A stretch of DNA of 64,000 bases, taken from positions 40,929-104,928 of the forward strand of contig JAMPEB010000008.1 of assembly GCA_023665475.1 (NCBI GenBank), given 5' to 3'. Under the pieces are notes generated by a model that was given only the letters and a program-made list of their open reading frames with translations, made no database searches and had not been told where the DNA came from. Positions 1 to 8,714 of this stretch are shown in pieces; position 1 is the first letter of the stretch, and each line of letters starts with the position of its first letter. The position numbers and the translations under genes were made by a program. Source of the stretch: Lachnoclostridium sp. Lineage in GTDB: Bacteria; Bacillota; Clostridia; Lachnospirales; Lachnospiraceae.

Positions 1-416
1 CAAAGTTTCACAAGCATTTTGCTTTCGCGGAAAAAAGAGGTTATCAGGTCTTTCAGACAGGGAGAACTTTTCTTTTGGTGTGCGTCTTAAATATTTTTGA
101 CTGCTATGCTTCCCTGTCAGATACTTTTGGGGCAATCTGCTCTATGTTCACGACGGCAAATTGGCATATTCTGTGGGACGGCTCCCTTTTACATCTGGGA
201 CTGACACCCCTTGATTATGGTATTCTCGCCATAGGGGTGGTGGCGCTTCTTTTGGTAAGCTTAAGCCAGCGAAACGGCAGCATACGGGACAAAATCGCAA
301 AATATCCTTATCCGGTGCGCTTTGTGGTCTGGTACGGATTATTTTTAATCGTGCTTTTGACGGGAGCTTACGGAATCGGATATGACGCCAGCCAGTTTAT
401 CTATAATAGGTTTTAG
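1..416 (+). CDS. MBOAT-family O-acyltransferase, C-terminal fragment
   Basis: Open reading frame running in from the left edge (in frame from base 3), 137 residues visible. Hydrophobic segments alternate with short loops (around LLVCVLNIFDCYASL, YGILAIGVVALLLVSLS and FVVWYGLFLIVLLTGAYGIGY), the usual look of the C-terminal end of DltB/AlgI-type membrane-bound O-acyltransferases, which move acyl groups onto extracellular polymers. The catalytic His lies outside the window. The following gene is an SGNH/DHHW-like protein, the standard partner of MBOAT proteins in polymer acetylation, which supports the call. The family is recognised from hydrophobic pattern and context only. Confidence 0.7.
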   Translation, partial: KFHKHFAFAEKRGYQVFQTGRTFLLVCVLNIFDCYASLSDTFGAICSMFTTANWHILWDGSLLHLGLTPLDYGILAIGVVALLLVSLSQRNGSIRDKIAKYPYPVRFVVWYGLFLIVLLTGAYGIGYDASQFIYNRF

Positions 417-432
417 GAGAGATACAGACGCA

Positions 433-1500
433 ATGGAACAGGTAAAAAATAAAAAAGTGAAAACTTTCATAAAGATAAGCGTATCGGCGCTGATTGTGCT
501 GGTAAGCCTGTATTTGCTGCAAAGGCTCCTTGTGCCCAAGTATGTGGACGGCATTGTGGAGGGGGCTTTTGTAGCGGAATATTACAGGGAAGAAAAAGAT
601 TTTGATGTTATTTTTATCGGTGACTGTGAGGTTTATGAAAATTTTTCTCCGGTGGTGCTCTGGGAGGAATATGGCATTAACAGTTATATCAGAGGCAGTG
701 CGGAGCAGTATATCTGGCAGTCTTATTATCTTTTGGAGGATACCCTGCGGTATGAGACGCCCAAAGCCGTCGTCTTTAATATTCAGTCCCTGCAGTTTGA
801 CAAATCCCAGAACGAAGCCTATAACCGTATGACGCTGGAGGGGATGAAATGGTCTTCCTCCAAGGTGAATGCCATCCGGGCTTCCATGAAGGAGAATGAA
901 AATTTTCTGGATTATGTCTTTCCTATTCTGAGATATCACAGCAGATGGAGCGAGCTTACGAAAACGGATGTGCAGTATATGTTCGATACAAAGCCGGTAT
1001 CCCACAACGGCTACTATATGAGGGTGGATGTAAAGCCTGCGGAGAATGTGCCTTCCGGCAGAATTTTAAGCGATTACAGTTTTGGAGAAAACGCGTGGAA
1101 GTATCTGGATATGATGACCGCGCTCTGCGAGGAGAAAGGTATCAGGCTGATTTTGATCAAGGCGCCCAGTCTTTATCCCTATTGGTATGACGAGTGGGAG
1201 GCTCAGGTGGAGGATTATGCCGAAGAAAACGGTCTGACCTATATTAATTTTCTGGAGATTGGGGATGAGACGGGGATTGATTATCGGACGGATACCTATG
1301 ACGCAGGACTGCACATGAATCTTTCCGGTGCGGAAAAACTCTCCATGTGGCTGGGGCGGATGCTGACAGAGCAGGTGGAAGGGATTCATGACAGGCATGG
1401 GGAAGAAGATTTGTGTGCTGTTTGGGAAGAAAAAATTGCCGCATATGAGGCGGAGAAACAGGCGCAGTATATACGCTATGGCATGGTAGAGGAGTATTAG
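433..1500 (+). CDS. SGNH/DHHW-like membrane-anchored protein, probable partner of the MBOAT acyltransferase
   Basis: 355 residues. One N-terminal transmembrane anchor (about residues 12-27) precedes an extracellular domain resembling the AlgJ/AlgX/DHHW group that works with MBOAT proteins in O-acetylation of surface glycans. Block I reads FIGDCEVYENFSP: the position normally held by the nucleophilic Ser of SGNH enzymes is Cys65. A C-terminal DAGLHMNLSGAEKLS stretch supplies the D-x-x-H pair. An ATG at 382 would overlap the upstream gene by 35 nt; ATG 433 was chosen because AGGAGA at 414-419 lies upstream, although its spacing is long. The substrate is not inferable. Confidence 0.65.
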   Translation: MEQVKNKKVKTFIKISVSALIVLVSLYLLQRLLVPKYVDGIVEGAFVAEYYREEKDFDVIFIGDCEVYENFSPVVLWEEYGINSYIRGSAEQYIWQSYYLLEDTLRYETPKAVVFNIQSLQFDKSQNEAYNRMTLEGMKWSSSKVNAIRASMKENENFLDYVFPILRYHSRWSELTKTDVQYMFDTKPVSHNGYYMRVDVKPAENVPSGRILSDYSFGENAWKYLDMMTALCEEKGIRLILIKAPSLYPYWYDEWEAQVEDYAEENGLTYINFLEIGDETGIDYRTDTYDAGLHMNLSGAEKLSMWLGRMLTEQVEGIHDRHGEEDLCAVWEEKIAAYEAEKQAQYIRYGMVEEY

Positions 1501-1546
1501 CGGCTTTTAGGCAGTATGGCGCAAAAGCGCGGAAACGAGGATGAAT

Positions 1547-3403
1547 ATGTGCGGAATATGTGGTTTTTATGATATGCAGAGTGTGCAGGGGCAGGGGCTT
1601 TTAAGCGGAGCGGAAGGCATTCTCGATGCTATGCTGAACGCCATCAGACATAGAGGTCCGGACGGAAGAGGGACCTTAGTGCTTGAAAAGGCGGCTCTGG
1701 GATTTAACAGGCTGAGTTTCATTGATTTGGACGGCGGGATGCAGCCCATTCAAAATGAAGATCAAACCATATCCATGATATGTAACGGAGAAATTTATAA
1801 TTTTAAAGAGCTGCGTGAGGAGCTGCTGGCAAAGGGGCATGTTTTCCGCACCAAGACGGATGTGGAGGTGATTCTGCATCTGTATGAGGAATGCGGAACG
1901 GATTTTCCCAAGCGGTTGAACGGTCAGTTTGCCATTGCGCTGTATGATGAGAAAGCAGGGTGTTTTTTTCTGGTCAGGGATCAGATCGGAATCTGTCCCC
2001 TGTTTTATACCGTTGTAGGCGGGCGTGTGGTGTTTGCATCGGAAATCAAGGCAATTTTGGAATATCCCGGCGTGGAGAGAAAACTGAATCTGAAGGCAGT
2101 AGACCAGTTGATGAATTATCCGGGCGTGGTTTCTCCGATGACATTTTTCAAGGGAATCTATTCCTTGAGAAGCGGGCATATGCTTCAGATCATGCAGGGT
2201 CAGGAAATAAAGGATATCGAGTATTGGGATATGATTTATCATAATGACGAAGAGGACAGGGGCGAGGCATATTATGTGGAGAGGCTGCGGGAAATGCTGA
2301 AAACCGCCATATCCAGAAGACTGGTTGCCGATGTGCCCATCGGATTTTATATTTCGGGAGGATTGGACAGCTCGGTGGTGGCGTGTTATATCGGAAAGTA
2401 TCTTTTAAACAGCTATTATTCCTTTTCGGCGGAGATTGGAGAGGGAGAGCTGGATGAAAGCCGTTTTCAGAAGATTATCCGCGATTATGTGAAATCGGAG
2501 CATTACAGCACCAAGGTTGCCGAGGAGGAAATCTGGAGCAATCTGTGGCAGGTGATTTATCATGCGGAATCGGCAGTCAAGGAAAGCTATGATGTGGCGG
2601 CATATTTGCTGTCTGAGCTGGTGAGCGGCTCACAGGCAAAAGCCGTTTTGACAGGGCAGGGGTCCGATGAATTTTTCTGTGGTTATGCAGGATATATGGT
2701 GGATCTTTTCAGAAATATGCAAAGGGGGCAGATGTCCGCCGAGGAATGCGAAGTCAACGAACGCCTGTGGGGAGATCCTTATTTCCGCTATGAGCGTATT
2801 CATCCGGAAATCCGAAAGATCCACAAACAGATTTACAGCGAGAATGTCAGGGGTGAAATCGATACATTTTCCGCCTTTGCGGAAAGTCCTATTTCGGTGG
2901 AGAAGGTAAAGGGCTTAAGTTCTCAGAAGAGAAGGTCTTATATTGATTATAAGCTGCGGCTCTCGGATCATCTTTTGATTGAACACGGGGATCATATGTT
3001 TTTCTCCCATTCCGTGGAGGGGAGGCATCCCTTTCTGGATGCGGAGCTGCTCTCTTTTATAGCGGAAATCCCCGACAAATACAAGCTGAACGGCACCAAC
3101 GAAAAGTATATTCTGAAAAAAGCCGGAGAGGGGATTGTGCCGGAGGAAATCTTAAAACGCAGGAAATTTCCTTTTCAGGCGCCCGGTATGTCGGCTATGG
3201 TGAAGCGTTCCGGCGGGAAGTTGGAATTTCTGGAGGATTCCCTCATTAAAAAATATGATATTTTTGATGTGGGTTATGTAAATGAGATGAAAAAGATTTA
3301 TAGTCAGAGCGATTTTAAACTGATGGGCGCTTATGAGATTGATTACTTACTGATTGTCATGACGGTTACCATGCTGTGCGAGCGGTTTTCACTTTCTGTT
3401 TAG
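1547..3403 (+). CDS. asnB: asparagine synthase, glutamine-hydrolysing
   Basis: 618 residues. Class II glutamine amidotransferase domain followed by an ATP-PPase asparagine synthetase domain; converts aspartate, glutamine and ATP to asparagine. The start is placed at 1547, not at the in-frame ATG 1541, because MCGICGFYD puts the nucleophilic Cys at position 2 and gives proper spacing from GAGG at 1537-1540. RHRGPDGRG and NGEIYNF mark the glutaminase pocket; SGGLDSS at residues 270-276 is the PP-loop and GQGSDEFFCGY follows. Its place after an MBOAT/SGNH pair resembles AsnB-like genes in surface-polymer loci, so a role in amidating a polymer precursor rather than housekeeping asparagine synthesis is possible. 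Confidence 0.9.
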   Translation: MCGICGFYDMQSVQGQGLLSGAEGILDAMLNAIRHRGPDGRGTLVLEKAALGFNRLSFIDLDGGMQPIQNEDQTISMICNGEIYNFKELREELLAKGHVFRTKTDVEVILHLYEECGTDFPKRLNGQFAIALYDEKAGCFFLVRDQIGICPLFYTVVGGRVVFASEIKAILEYPGVERKLNLKAVDQLMNYPGVVSPMTFFKGIYSLRSGHMLQIMQGQEIKDIEYWDMIYHNDEEDRGEAYYVERLREMLKTAISRRLVADVPIGFYISGGLDSSVVACYIGKYLLNSYYSFSAEIGEGELDESRFQKIIRDYVKSEHYSTKVAEEEIWSNLWQVIYHAESAVKESYDVAAYLLSELVSGSQAKAVLTGQGSDEFFCGYAGYMVDLFRNMQRGQMSAEECEVNERLWGDPYFRYERIHPEIRKIHKQIYSENVRGEIDTFSAFAESPISVEKVKGLSSQKRRSYIDYKLRLSDHLLIEHGDHMFFSHSVEGRHPFLDAELLSFIAEIPDKYKLNGTNEKYILKKAGEGIVPEEILKRRKFPFQAPGMSAMVKRSGGKLEFLEDSLIKKYDIFDVGYVNEMKKIYSQSDFKLMGAYEIDYLLIVMTVTMLCERFSLSV

Positions 3404-3413
3404 GAGGGATAAG

Positions 3414-4892
3414 ATGTTATATATCGGAATTGATTTGGGTACATCGGCGGTAAAGCTTTTATTGATGGACAGCGGGGGGAAAATATGCAATATCGTATCG
3501 AAGGAATACCCCCTGTCTTTTCCCAAGCCGGGATGGTCGGAGCAAAATCCTGAGGATTGGTATGAGCAGACCATGGAAGGGATGAAGGAGCTGTTAAAGG
3601 ATGCCGACAGGACCAAGGTGGCAGGCATCAGCTTTGGCGGACAGATGCACGGGCTGGTGATTCTGGATGAGGAAGATAAGGTGATCCGTCCCGCCATTCT
3701 CTGGAATGACGGAAGAACGGCGGAGGAGTGTGAATATCTCAATCAGACCATAGGCAGGGAAAAGCTTTCCCGGTACACGGCAAACATTGCTTTTGCGGGG
3801 TTCACCGCGCCCAAGCTTCTCTGGGTAAAAGACAAGGAGCCGGAGAATTTTGCCCGTATCCGTAAAATCATGCTGCCCAAGGATTACATAGCATACAGGC
3901 TCACGGGAGTACATTGCACGGATGCCTCCGACGCCTCCGGTATGCTGTTGTTTGATGTAAAAGAACGGAAGTGGTCCAAGGAGATGTGTGAAATCTGCGG
4001 CATTTCGGAAAAGCAGTTACCCAAGTGCTTTGAAAGTTATGAGAAAGTGGGGACGGTGCTTCCCGAAATAGCGGCGGAGCTCGGCATTTCCGATAAGACG
4101 GTGGTGGCGGCAGGCGCAGGCGACAATGCGGCGGCGGCAGTGGGAACCGGTACGGTGGACGCTCACAGATGCAATATTTCTCTGGGAACCAGCGGCACTA
4201 TTTTTATTACCACCGAAAAGTTCGGGGTGGATGAGCATAATGCGCTTCATTCCTTTGCCCATGCGGACGGGAATTACCATTTGATGGGGTGCATGCTCAG
4301 CGCGGCGTCCTGCAATAAATGGTGGATGGAGGATATTCTCGGCACTGTGGATTTTGCAGGGGAGCAGGAGGCGATCGGCAGACTGGGAGAGAATGCGGTA
4401 TATTTTCTGCCCTATCTCATGGGAGAGCGTTCTCCCCACAATGACCCCAATGCCAGAGGCGCTTTTATCGGCATGAGTATGGATACTTCCAGAGCGGATA
4501 TGACGCAGGCGGTGTTGGAGGGAGTGGCGTTTGCGCTGCGGGATTCCCTTGAGGTGGCCAAGTCTCTGGGAATCATGCCGGAGAGGACCAAGATCTGCGG
4601 AGGCGGGGCAAAGAGTCCTCTTTGGAGGAAAATCATTGCCAATGTGTTGAACCTGAAAGTGGATGTGATAGAAAACGAGCAGGGTCCCGCTCTCGGCGGC
4701 GCCATGCTGGCGGCGGTGGCCTGTGGCGAATATGGCAGCGTGAAGGAAATTGCGGATAAGGTGGTAAAGGTAGTGGACACTGTGGAGCCGGAGGAGGAGC
4801 TGGTGGAGAAATATCAGAGGCGTTATGAGGTGTTCAGGGAAATTTATCCGTTGTGCAAGCCGCTGTTTGAAAAGATGGCAGGAACAAGTTAA
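3414..4892 (+). CDS. xylB: xylulokinase (FGGY carbohydrate kinase)
   Basis: 492 residues, the usual length for XylB. Phosphorylates D-xylulose to xylulose 5-phosphate. The N-terminal phosphate-binding motif IGIDLGTSAVK, GGQMHGLV, ILWNDGRTAEE, the FGGY-like GAGDNAAAAVGTG and the C-terminal GGGAKSPLWRKI are all visible. A strong AGGAGGG site at 3402-3408 precedes ATG 3414. An isomerase-family gene follows after a 178-nt gap, suggesting a pentose or deoxysugar catabolic pair. Specificity for xylulose versus another ketose rests on resemblance to XylB and is likely but not proven. Confidence 0.88.
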   Translation: MLYIGIDLGTSAVKLLLMDSGGKICNIVSKEYPLSFPKPGWSEQNPEDWYEQTMEGMKELLKDADRTKVAGISFGGQMHGLVILDEEDKVIRPAILWNDGRTAEECEYLNQTIGREKLSRYTANIAFAGFTAPKLLWVKDKEPENFARIRKIMLPKDYIAYRLTGVHCTDASDASGMLLFDVKERKWSKEMCEICGISEKQLPKCFESYEKVGTVLPEIAAELGISDKTVVAAGAGDNAAAAVGTGTVDAHRCNISLGTSGTIFITTEKFGVDEHNALHSFAHADGNYHLMGCMLSAASCNKWWMEDILGTVDFAGEQEAIGRLGENAVYFLPYLMGERSPHNDPNARGAFIGMSMDTSRADMTQAVLEGVAFALRDSLEVAKSLGIMPERTKICGGGAKSPLWRKIIANVLNLKVDVIENEQGPALGGAMLAAVACGEYGSVKEIADKVVKVVDTVEPEEELVEKYQRRYEVFREIYPLCKPLFEKMAGTS

Positions 4893-4898
4893 AAATCT

Positions 4899-5042
4899 AG
4901 GCGTTTGCGAAACTCTGGGTTTTGCAGAGTGTCGTTGTACAGATTGCACATTCCACCGCAGACGCGCTCTCGCTTTGGCTGCTTGTGGAACATGCAATCT
5001 GTACAACTCGGTTTATGAAAGTTTGAGTTTTGCAAACGCCTA
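4899..5042. repeat. 144-nt nested inverted repeat between xylB and the isomerase gene
   Basis: Outer arms AGGCGTTTGCGAAACTC (4899-4915) and the opposing GAGTTTTGCAAACGCCT pair with one mismatch. Inner arms at 4934-4956 and 4985-5007 match at 21 of 23 positions when one is reverse-complemented (GTTGTACAGATTGCA...). The middle loop (about 4957-4984) carries GCAGACGCGCTCTCGC. It starts 7 nt after the xylB stop and ends 28 nt before the next start. There is no T-run, so it is not a simple terminator; mRNA-processing or stoichiometry control is possible. Confidence 0.8.
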
Positions 5043-5070
5043 AGTTAAAACCATGTAAGGAGGAAGAGAT

Positions 5071-6558
5071 ATGAACAATTTACCGAAAGTAAAGGTGGGA
5101 ATTGTGGCTGTAAGCCGTGACTGTTTTCCGGAGAGTCTTTCCGTAAACAGGAGAAAAGCTTTGGTGGAAGCATACGCGGCAAAGTATGGGACGGAGGATA
5201 TTTATGAGTGCCCCGTGTGCATTGTGGAGAGCGAAATCCACATGGTGCAGGCGCTGGAAAGCATCAAAGCCGCAGGCTGCAACGCCCTGTGTGTTTATCT
5301 GGGCAACTTTGGCCCGGAAATTGCGGAAACCTTGCTTGCAAAGCATTTTGACGGTCCGGCTATGTTCATTGCGGCTGCGGAGGAGAGCCAGAACGACCTT
5401 GTGGGCGGCAGGGGGGATGCTTACTGCGGAATGCTGAACGCAAGCTATAATCTGAAATTGCGCAATATCAAGGCATATATTCCGGAAAATCCCGTGGGAA
5501 CCGCCGCGCAGTGTGCGGAAATGATTCATGAATTTCTGCCCATTGCAAGGGCTGTTGTAGGATTGCGGGATTTAAAGATTATTTCCTTCGGTCCGCGCCC
5601 TTTAAATTTCCTTGCCTGCAACGCGCCGATTAAGCAGTTGTACAATCTGGGAGTGGAAATCGAGGAAAATTCCGAGCTGGATTTATTTGAAGCATTCAAG
5701 AAGCATGAGGGTGACGGACGGATTCCGGCAAAGGTAAAGGAGATGGAAGAGGAGCTTGGGGCAGGCAACTTAAAGCCCGGTATTCTGCCTAAGCTGGCAC
5801 AGTATGAAATCACCCTTTTAGACTGGGTGGAAGAGCATAAAGGATATCGGAAATATGTGGCAATCGCGGGAAAATGCTGGCCGGCGTTCCAGACGCAGTT
5901 CGGCTTTGTGCCCTGTTATGTAAACAGCCGTCTTACGGGCATGGGGATTCCGGTGTCCTGCGAGGTGGATATTTATGGATGCCTGAGTGAATTTATCGGT
6001 TTCTGTGTCAGTCAGGATACCGTAACGCTGCTGGATATTAACAATACGGTTCCGGATGATATGTATGCGGAATCCATCCAAAATAAATTTCCTTATAAGG
6101 ACAATGATGTATTTATGGGATTCCACTGCGGCAATACCAGCTCCAAGAAGCTTTCTTTCTGCAATATGAAATATCAGATGATTATGGCGAGAAATCTGCC
6201 GGAAGAGGTGACACAGGGAACTCTGGAGGGGGATATTCTTCCCGGGGACATCACTTTTTACCGTCTCCAATCCACCGCAGACTGCAGACTGCGCGCCTAT
6301 ATCGCTCAGGGAGAAGTGCTTCCCGTGGCTACCAAATCCTTCGGAAGCATCGGTGTGTTTGCCATTCCGCAGATGGGGCGCTTCTACCGCCATGTGCTCA
6401 TCGAGAAAAATTATCCTCATCATGGCGCAGTGGCTTTCGGACATTATGGAAAAGCATTGTATGAGGTGTTTAAGTATGTGGGTGTGCCCGTGGAAGATTT
6501 GAATTTCAACCAGCCTGCAGGGATGATGTATCCTACGGAGAATCCGTTTCAGGCATAA
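5071..6558 (+). CDS. L-fucose/L-arabinose isomerase family protein
   Basis: 495 residues. Resembles the FucI/AraA-like ketol isomerase fold: an N-terminal Rossmann-like domain (VGIVAVSRDCFPESLSVNRR), a central GKCWPAFQTQFGFVPCYVNSRL segment and a C-terminal substrate domain with GFHCGNTSS and a late HHGAVAFGHYG histidine cluster. Such enzymes interconvert aldoses and ketoses with a divalent metal. Linked to xylulokinase, it probably feeds that kinase with a ketose. AGGAGG at 5058-5063 sits 7 nt before ATG 5071. The exact sugar cannot be told from sequence; fucose, arabinose or another pentose are all possible. Confidence 0.75.
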   Translation: MNNLPKVKVGIVAVSRDCFPESLSVNRRKALVEAYAAKYGTEDIYECPVCIVESEIHMVQALESIKAAGCNALCVYLGNFGPEIAETLLAKHFDGPAMFIAAAEESQNDLVGGRGDAYCGMLNASYNLKLRNIKAYIPENPVGTAAQCAEMIHEFLPIARAVVGLRDLKIISFGPRPLNFLACNAPIKQLYNLGVEIEENSELDLFEAFKKHEGDGRIPAKVKEMEEELGAGNLKPGILPKLAQYEITLLDWVEEHKGYRKYVAIAGKCWPAFQTQFGFVPCYVNSRLTGMGIPVSCEVDIYGCLSEFIGFCVSQDTVTLLDINNTVPDDMYAESIQNKFPYKDNDVFMGFHCGNTSSKKLSFCNMKYQMIMARNLPEEVTQGTLEGDILPGDITFYRLQSTADCRLRAYIAQGEVLPVATKSFGSIGVFAIPQMGRFYRHVLIEKNYPHHGAVAFGHYGKALYEVFKYVGVPVEDLNFNQPAGMMYPTENPFQA

Positions 6559-6591
6559 AAAATCCGGCTGTGGGCCATAGAGATAAGATGG

Positions 6592-6690
6592 GGCTGCCAT
6601 AGTGTGATATGCTTCACATCCTGATTTGAGATTCCATGGAGAATATCAGGAACACTTGCAATATCATGATATGGCAGCCGTTTTGTTTTA
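6592..6690 (+). terminator. long hairpin with T-rich tail after the isomerase gene
   Basis: GGCTGCCATA at 6592-6601 pairs with TATGGCAGCC ending at 6679, extended inward by TGATAT/ATATCA and an inner TCCTGAT/ATCAGGA stem around a CCATGG loop, giving an approximately 88-nt hairpin. It is followed by TTTTGTTTTATTTATT on the plus strand, consistent with an intrinsic terminator for xylB-isomerase. It also lies between the convergent ends of this operon and the minus-strand small peptide gene. Confidence 0.6.
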
Positions 6691-6694
6691 TTTA

Positions 6695-6808
6695 TTAGTT
6701 TTCTGTGTCGTCCGTCTCGGCAGCCACGGCAGAGACTACGGAAGAAACCACCGCAATCACTACGGCAATAATGATAATCAGCAAACCGCCCGCTAATACA
6801 ATAAACAT
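6695..6808 (-). CDS. 37-aa single-pass membrane peptide
   Basis: Small ORF, read on the minus strand. The product begins MFIVLAGGLLIIIIAVVIAV and ends AAETDDTEN: one hydrophobic helix of about 26 residues with an acidic C-terminal tail. The ribosome-binding site AAAAGGAGTGA lies directly upstream of the ATG, and a strong promoter lies upstream (6843-6871). It ends next to the long hairpin at 6592-6690. No family recognised. The short hydrophobic plus acidic-tail design resembles small regulatory membrane peptides or holin/toxin-like peptides, but nothing in the sequence decides between them. Confidence 0.7.
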   Translation of the reverse strand: MFIVLAGGLLIIIIAVVIAVVSSVVSAVAAETDDTEN

Positions 6809-6842
6809 GATAAAATCACTCCTTTTCCTGTGTGATAGCTAA

Positions 6843-6871
6843 ATTATACCAGAAGTTTTCGGAAAATACAA
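6843..6871 (-). promoter_or_regulatory. sigma-A-type promoter for the 37-aa peptide
   Basis: On the minus strand: TTGTAT, 17-nt spacer, TATAAT with an upstream TG (extended -10). It places the transcription start about 30 nt before the peptide's ATG. Confidence 0.6.
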
Positions 6872-7045
6872 TGGATTTTGGATAACTTGTGGAGGAGGGA
6901 CATAAATGTTTCTATTTTTTTAGTAAATTTATACATAAAAGAATGGAAAAAGTAAAGAGGATAAGGTATAATAAAATTAATAATATTGTTTTTAGTTATA
7001 TGATGACGCGGAACCACAAATGAGATTTGTGACAGAGGGAAGCAT

Positions 7046-8446
7046 ATGAGCTATCAGAAAGCGAGAGAAGACATCATAACAGCATCACCCATGACCACGG
7101 AAGAGGGAAAAGAGGAATTATACCAATATTCCGTGAGGAGAATGGAAGAATCAAAGGGTGAGAACAATAATAATTCTCTTACGGGTCTGCCCAATCTTCG
7201 GTATTTCTTTTATTTGTGCGGGGAGATGATAAAGGAGAATCCGGACAAAAAGTTCGGCGTGATTGTCATGGACATTGCCCAATTTAAGGCAGTCAATGAA
7301 TTCTGCGGCCGAAAAGAAGGCGACCGCATGTTGAAATTTATAGGCATCTGCTTTAAGGAGTGGGAGAATCTGCGTCCTCTGACCTATGCCTGTCATCTGA
7401 GGGCGGATAATTATGCTCTCTGTACGGCATATGAGCAGGAAGAGGAATTTGCGGAAATCGTGAAAGATATCAAACAAAAGATAGATGCATTTCCCTTTGC
7501 TTATAAGGTGCTGCCTTCCTTTGGAATAGCCGCATCTACGGAATCGCGACCCTCCGTCAGCTATATGAAGGACTGTGCCACTGTGGCAATGAACAGTATT
7601 AAAGGGAAATATTTTGCCACCTATGCTTATTTTGACTCCACCATGCGCAAACAACTGATGTGGGAGAAGCAGGTGGAAAATGATATCGTGGCAGCCATGG
7701 AAAACCGTGAGATTGTGTATTATATACAGCCCAAAGTGGATATGGCTACCGGCAGAATTGTAGGCGGAGAAGCGCTGGTGCGCTGGATATCTCCCGAGAA
7801 AGGGGTAATCAGTCCCGGAGCATTTGTTCCCATATTGGAAAAGAACGGTTTTATTATCAATGTGGACGAGTATATCTGGAAACAGGTTTTTGAATATCAG
7901 GGCGGACTGAAAAAGGCAGGGCGGACGCTGGTGCCGATTTCCGTCAATGTATCCAGAGTGCATGCTTATGATAAGAATTTGTGCGACACCTTATGCAGCT
8001 TGAGGCAGGAATATGATGTTCCGGCGGACTGTACGATTTTGGAGTTGACGGAAAGCGCTTTTCTTGCGGATGAGGAAGGTATGTTCCGGCGGATGCAGGT
8101 ACTTCGTGAACAGGGATTTAAGATTTCCATGGATGATTTTGGAACGGGTTATTCGACTATGAATATGCTGAAAACCCAGCCCATGGATGAAATTAAAATG
8201 GACAGGGCGTTTATTCTGGATTTGGAGAATGATAAGAGCAGGATTATTCTGGAATACACCATCAGCATGCTTTTGGCATTAAACGCGAAGATTGTGATAG
8301 AGGGCGTGGAGACGGAAGAACAGAAGGAGTTTCTCTTGAACTGTGGCTGCAGGGACGCGCAGGGGTTCCTGTTTTACAAACCTATGCCCGTGAAAGAATT
8401 TGACGAGCTTCTGCGCAGGCAGGAAGAGAATGACAGGCTTTCATAG
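7046..8446 (+). CDS. cyclic-di-GMP phosphodiesterase with degenerate GGDEF plus EAL domain
   Basis: 466 residues, no membrane segment. Residues about 45-200 are a GGDEF fold in which the signature is replaced by RADNY, so diguanylate cyclase activity is unlikely; the domain may bind GTP or be regulatory. Residues about 215-460 form an EAL domain with EALVRW, ELTESAF, DDFGTGYSTM, KMDRAF and EGVETEEQ, the usual catalytic and metal-binding set for hydrolysing c-di-GMP to pGpG. It lies immediately upstream of the Tad-like pilus locus, which fits local control of a c-di-GMP-regulated surface structure, though that link is inference. A TATAAT at 6967-6972 may be its -10 element, with a poor -35. 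Confidence 0.88.
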   Translation: MSYQKAREDIITASPMTTEEGKEELYQYSVRRMEESKGENNNNSLTGLPNLRYFFYLCGEMIKENPDKKFGVIVMDIAQFKAVNEFCGRKEGDRMLKFIGICFKEWENLRPLTYACHLRADNYALCTAYEQEEEFAEIVKDIKQKIDAFPFAYKVLPSFGIAASTESRPSVSYMKDCATVAMNSIKGKYFATYAYFDSTMRKQLMWEKQVENDIVAAMENREIVYYIQPKVDMATGRIVGGEALVRWISPEKGVISPGAFVPILEKNGFIINVDEYIWKQVFEYQGGLKKAGRTLVPISVNVSRVHAYDKNLCDTLCSLRQEYDVPADCTILELTESAFLADEEGMFRRMQVLREQGFKISMDDFGTGYSTMNMLKTQPMDEIKMDRAFILDLENDKSRIILEYTISMLLALNAKIVIEGVETEEQKEFLLNCGCRDAQGFLFYKPMPVKEFDELLRRQEENDRLS

Positions 8447-8496
8447 CCGGGGAATGACGGAAAAATTTTAAAATCCTGAAATTTATTTTTTGGGAC

Positions 8497-8525
8497 TTGA
8501 CAGAAGGATAAAAACGGTGTAAATT
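8497..8525 (+). promoter_or_regulatory. candidate promoter for the Tad-like locus
   Basis: TTGACA at 8497-8502, 17-nt spacer, TAAATT at 8520-8525. A leader of about 185 nt follows before the TadA start, containing a small GACCG-TTT-CGGTC hairpin near 8572. No known riboswitch motif is seen in that leader. Confidence 0.45.
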
Positions 8526-8714
8526 GATAATTACTTGACAGGCGGAATGTCTGCCGGGTATCTGTTTATCAAGACCGTTTCGGTCAGGTTACCAGTGAAT
8601 GAGTTTCAGGATTTTTTGTTTTGGTCTGTTTTTGTACCCATTTTTCGGAAAATTGCGCGCATTTCGGGAAGGTGTGCCGGGTCAGGACAAGAGTACGGAT
8701 GTAAGGGAGGAATG

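Noticed and set aside
4017..5006. 329-aa open frame on the minus strand over xylB
   Set aside because: Shadow of the coding bias of xylB; no ribosome-binding site and no recognisable motifs.
5818..6600. 260-aa minus-strand frame over the isomerase gene
   Set aside because: Antisense shadow; His/Ile-rich composition with no domain.
6809..7045. c-di-GMP riboswitch before the EAL gene
   Set aside because: A/T-rich sequence without conserved riboswitch motifs.
8526..8714. c-di-GMP riboswitch before the Tad locus
   Set aside because: No GEMM core could be found in the leader, only a small GACCG hairpin.
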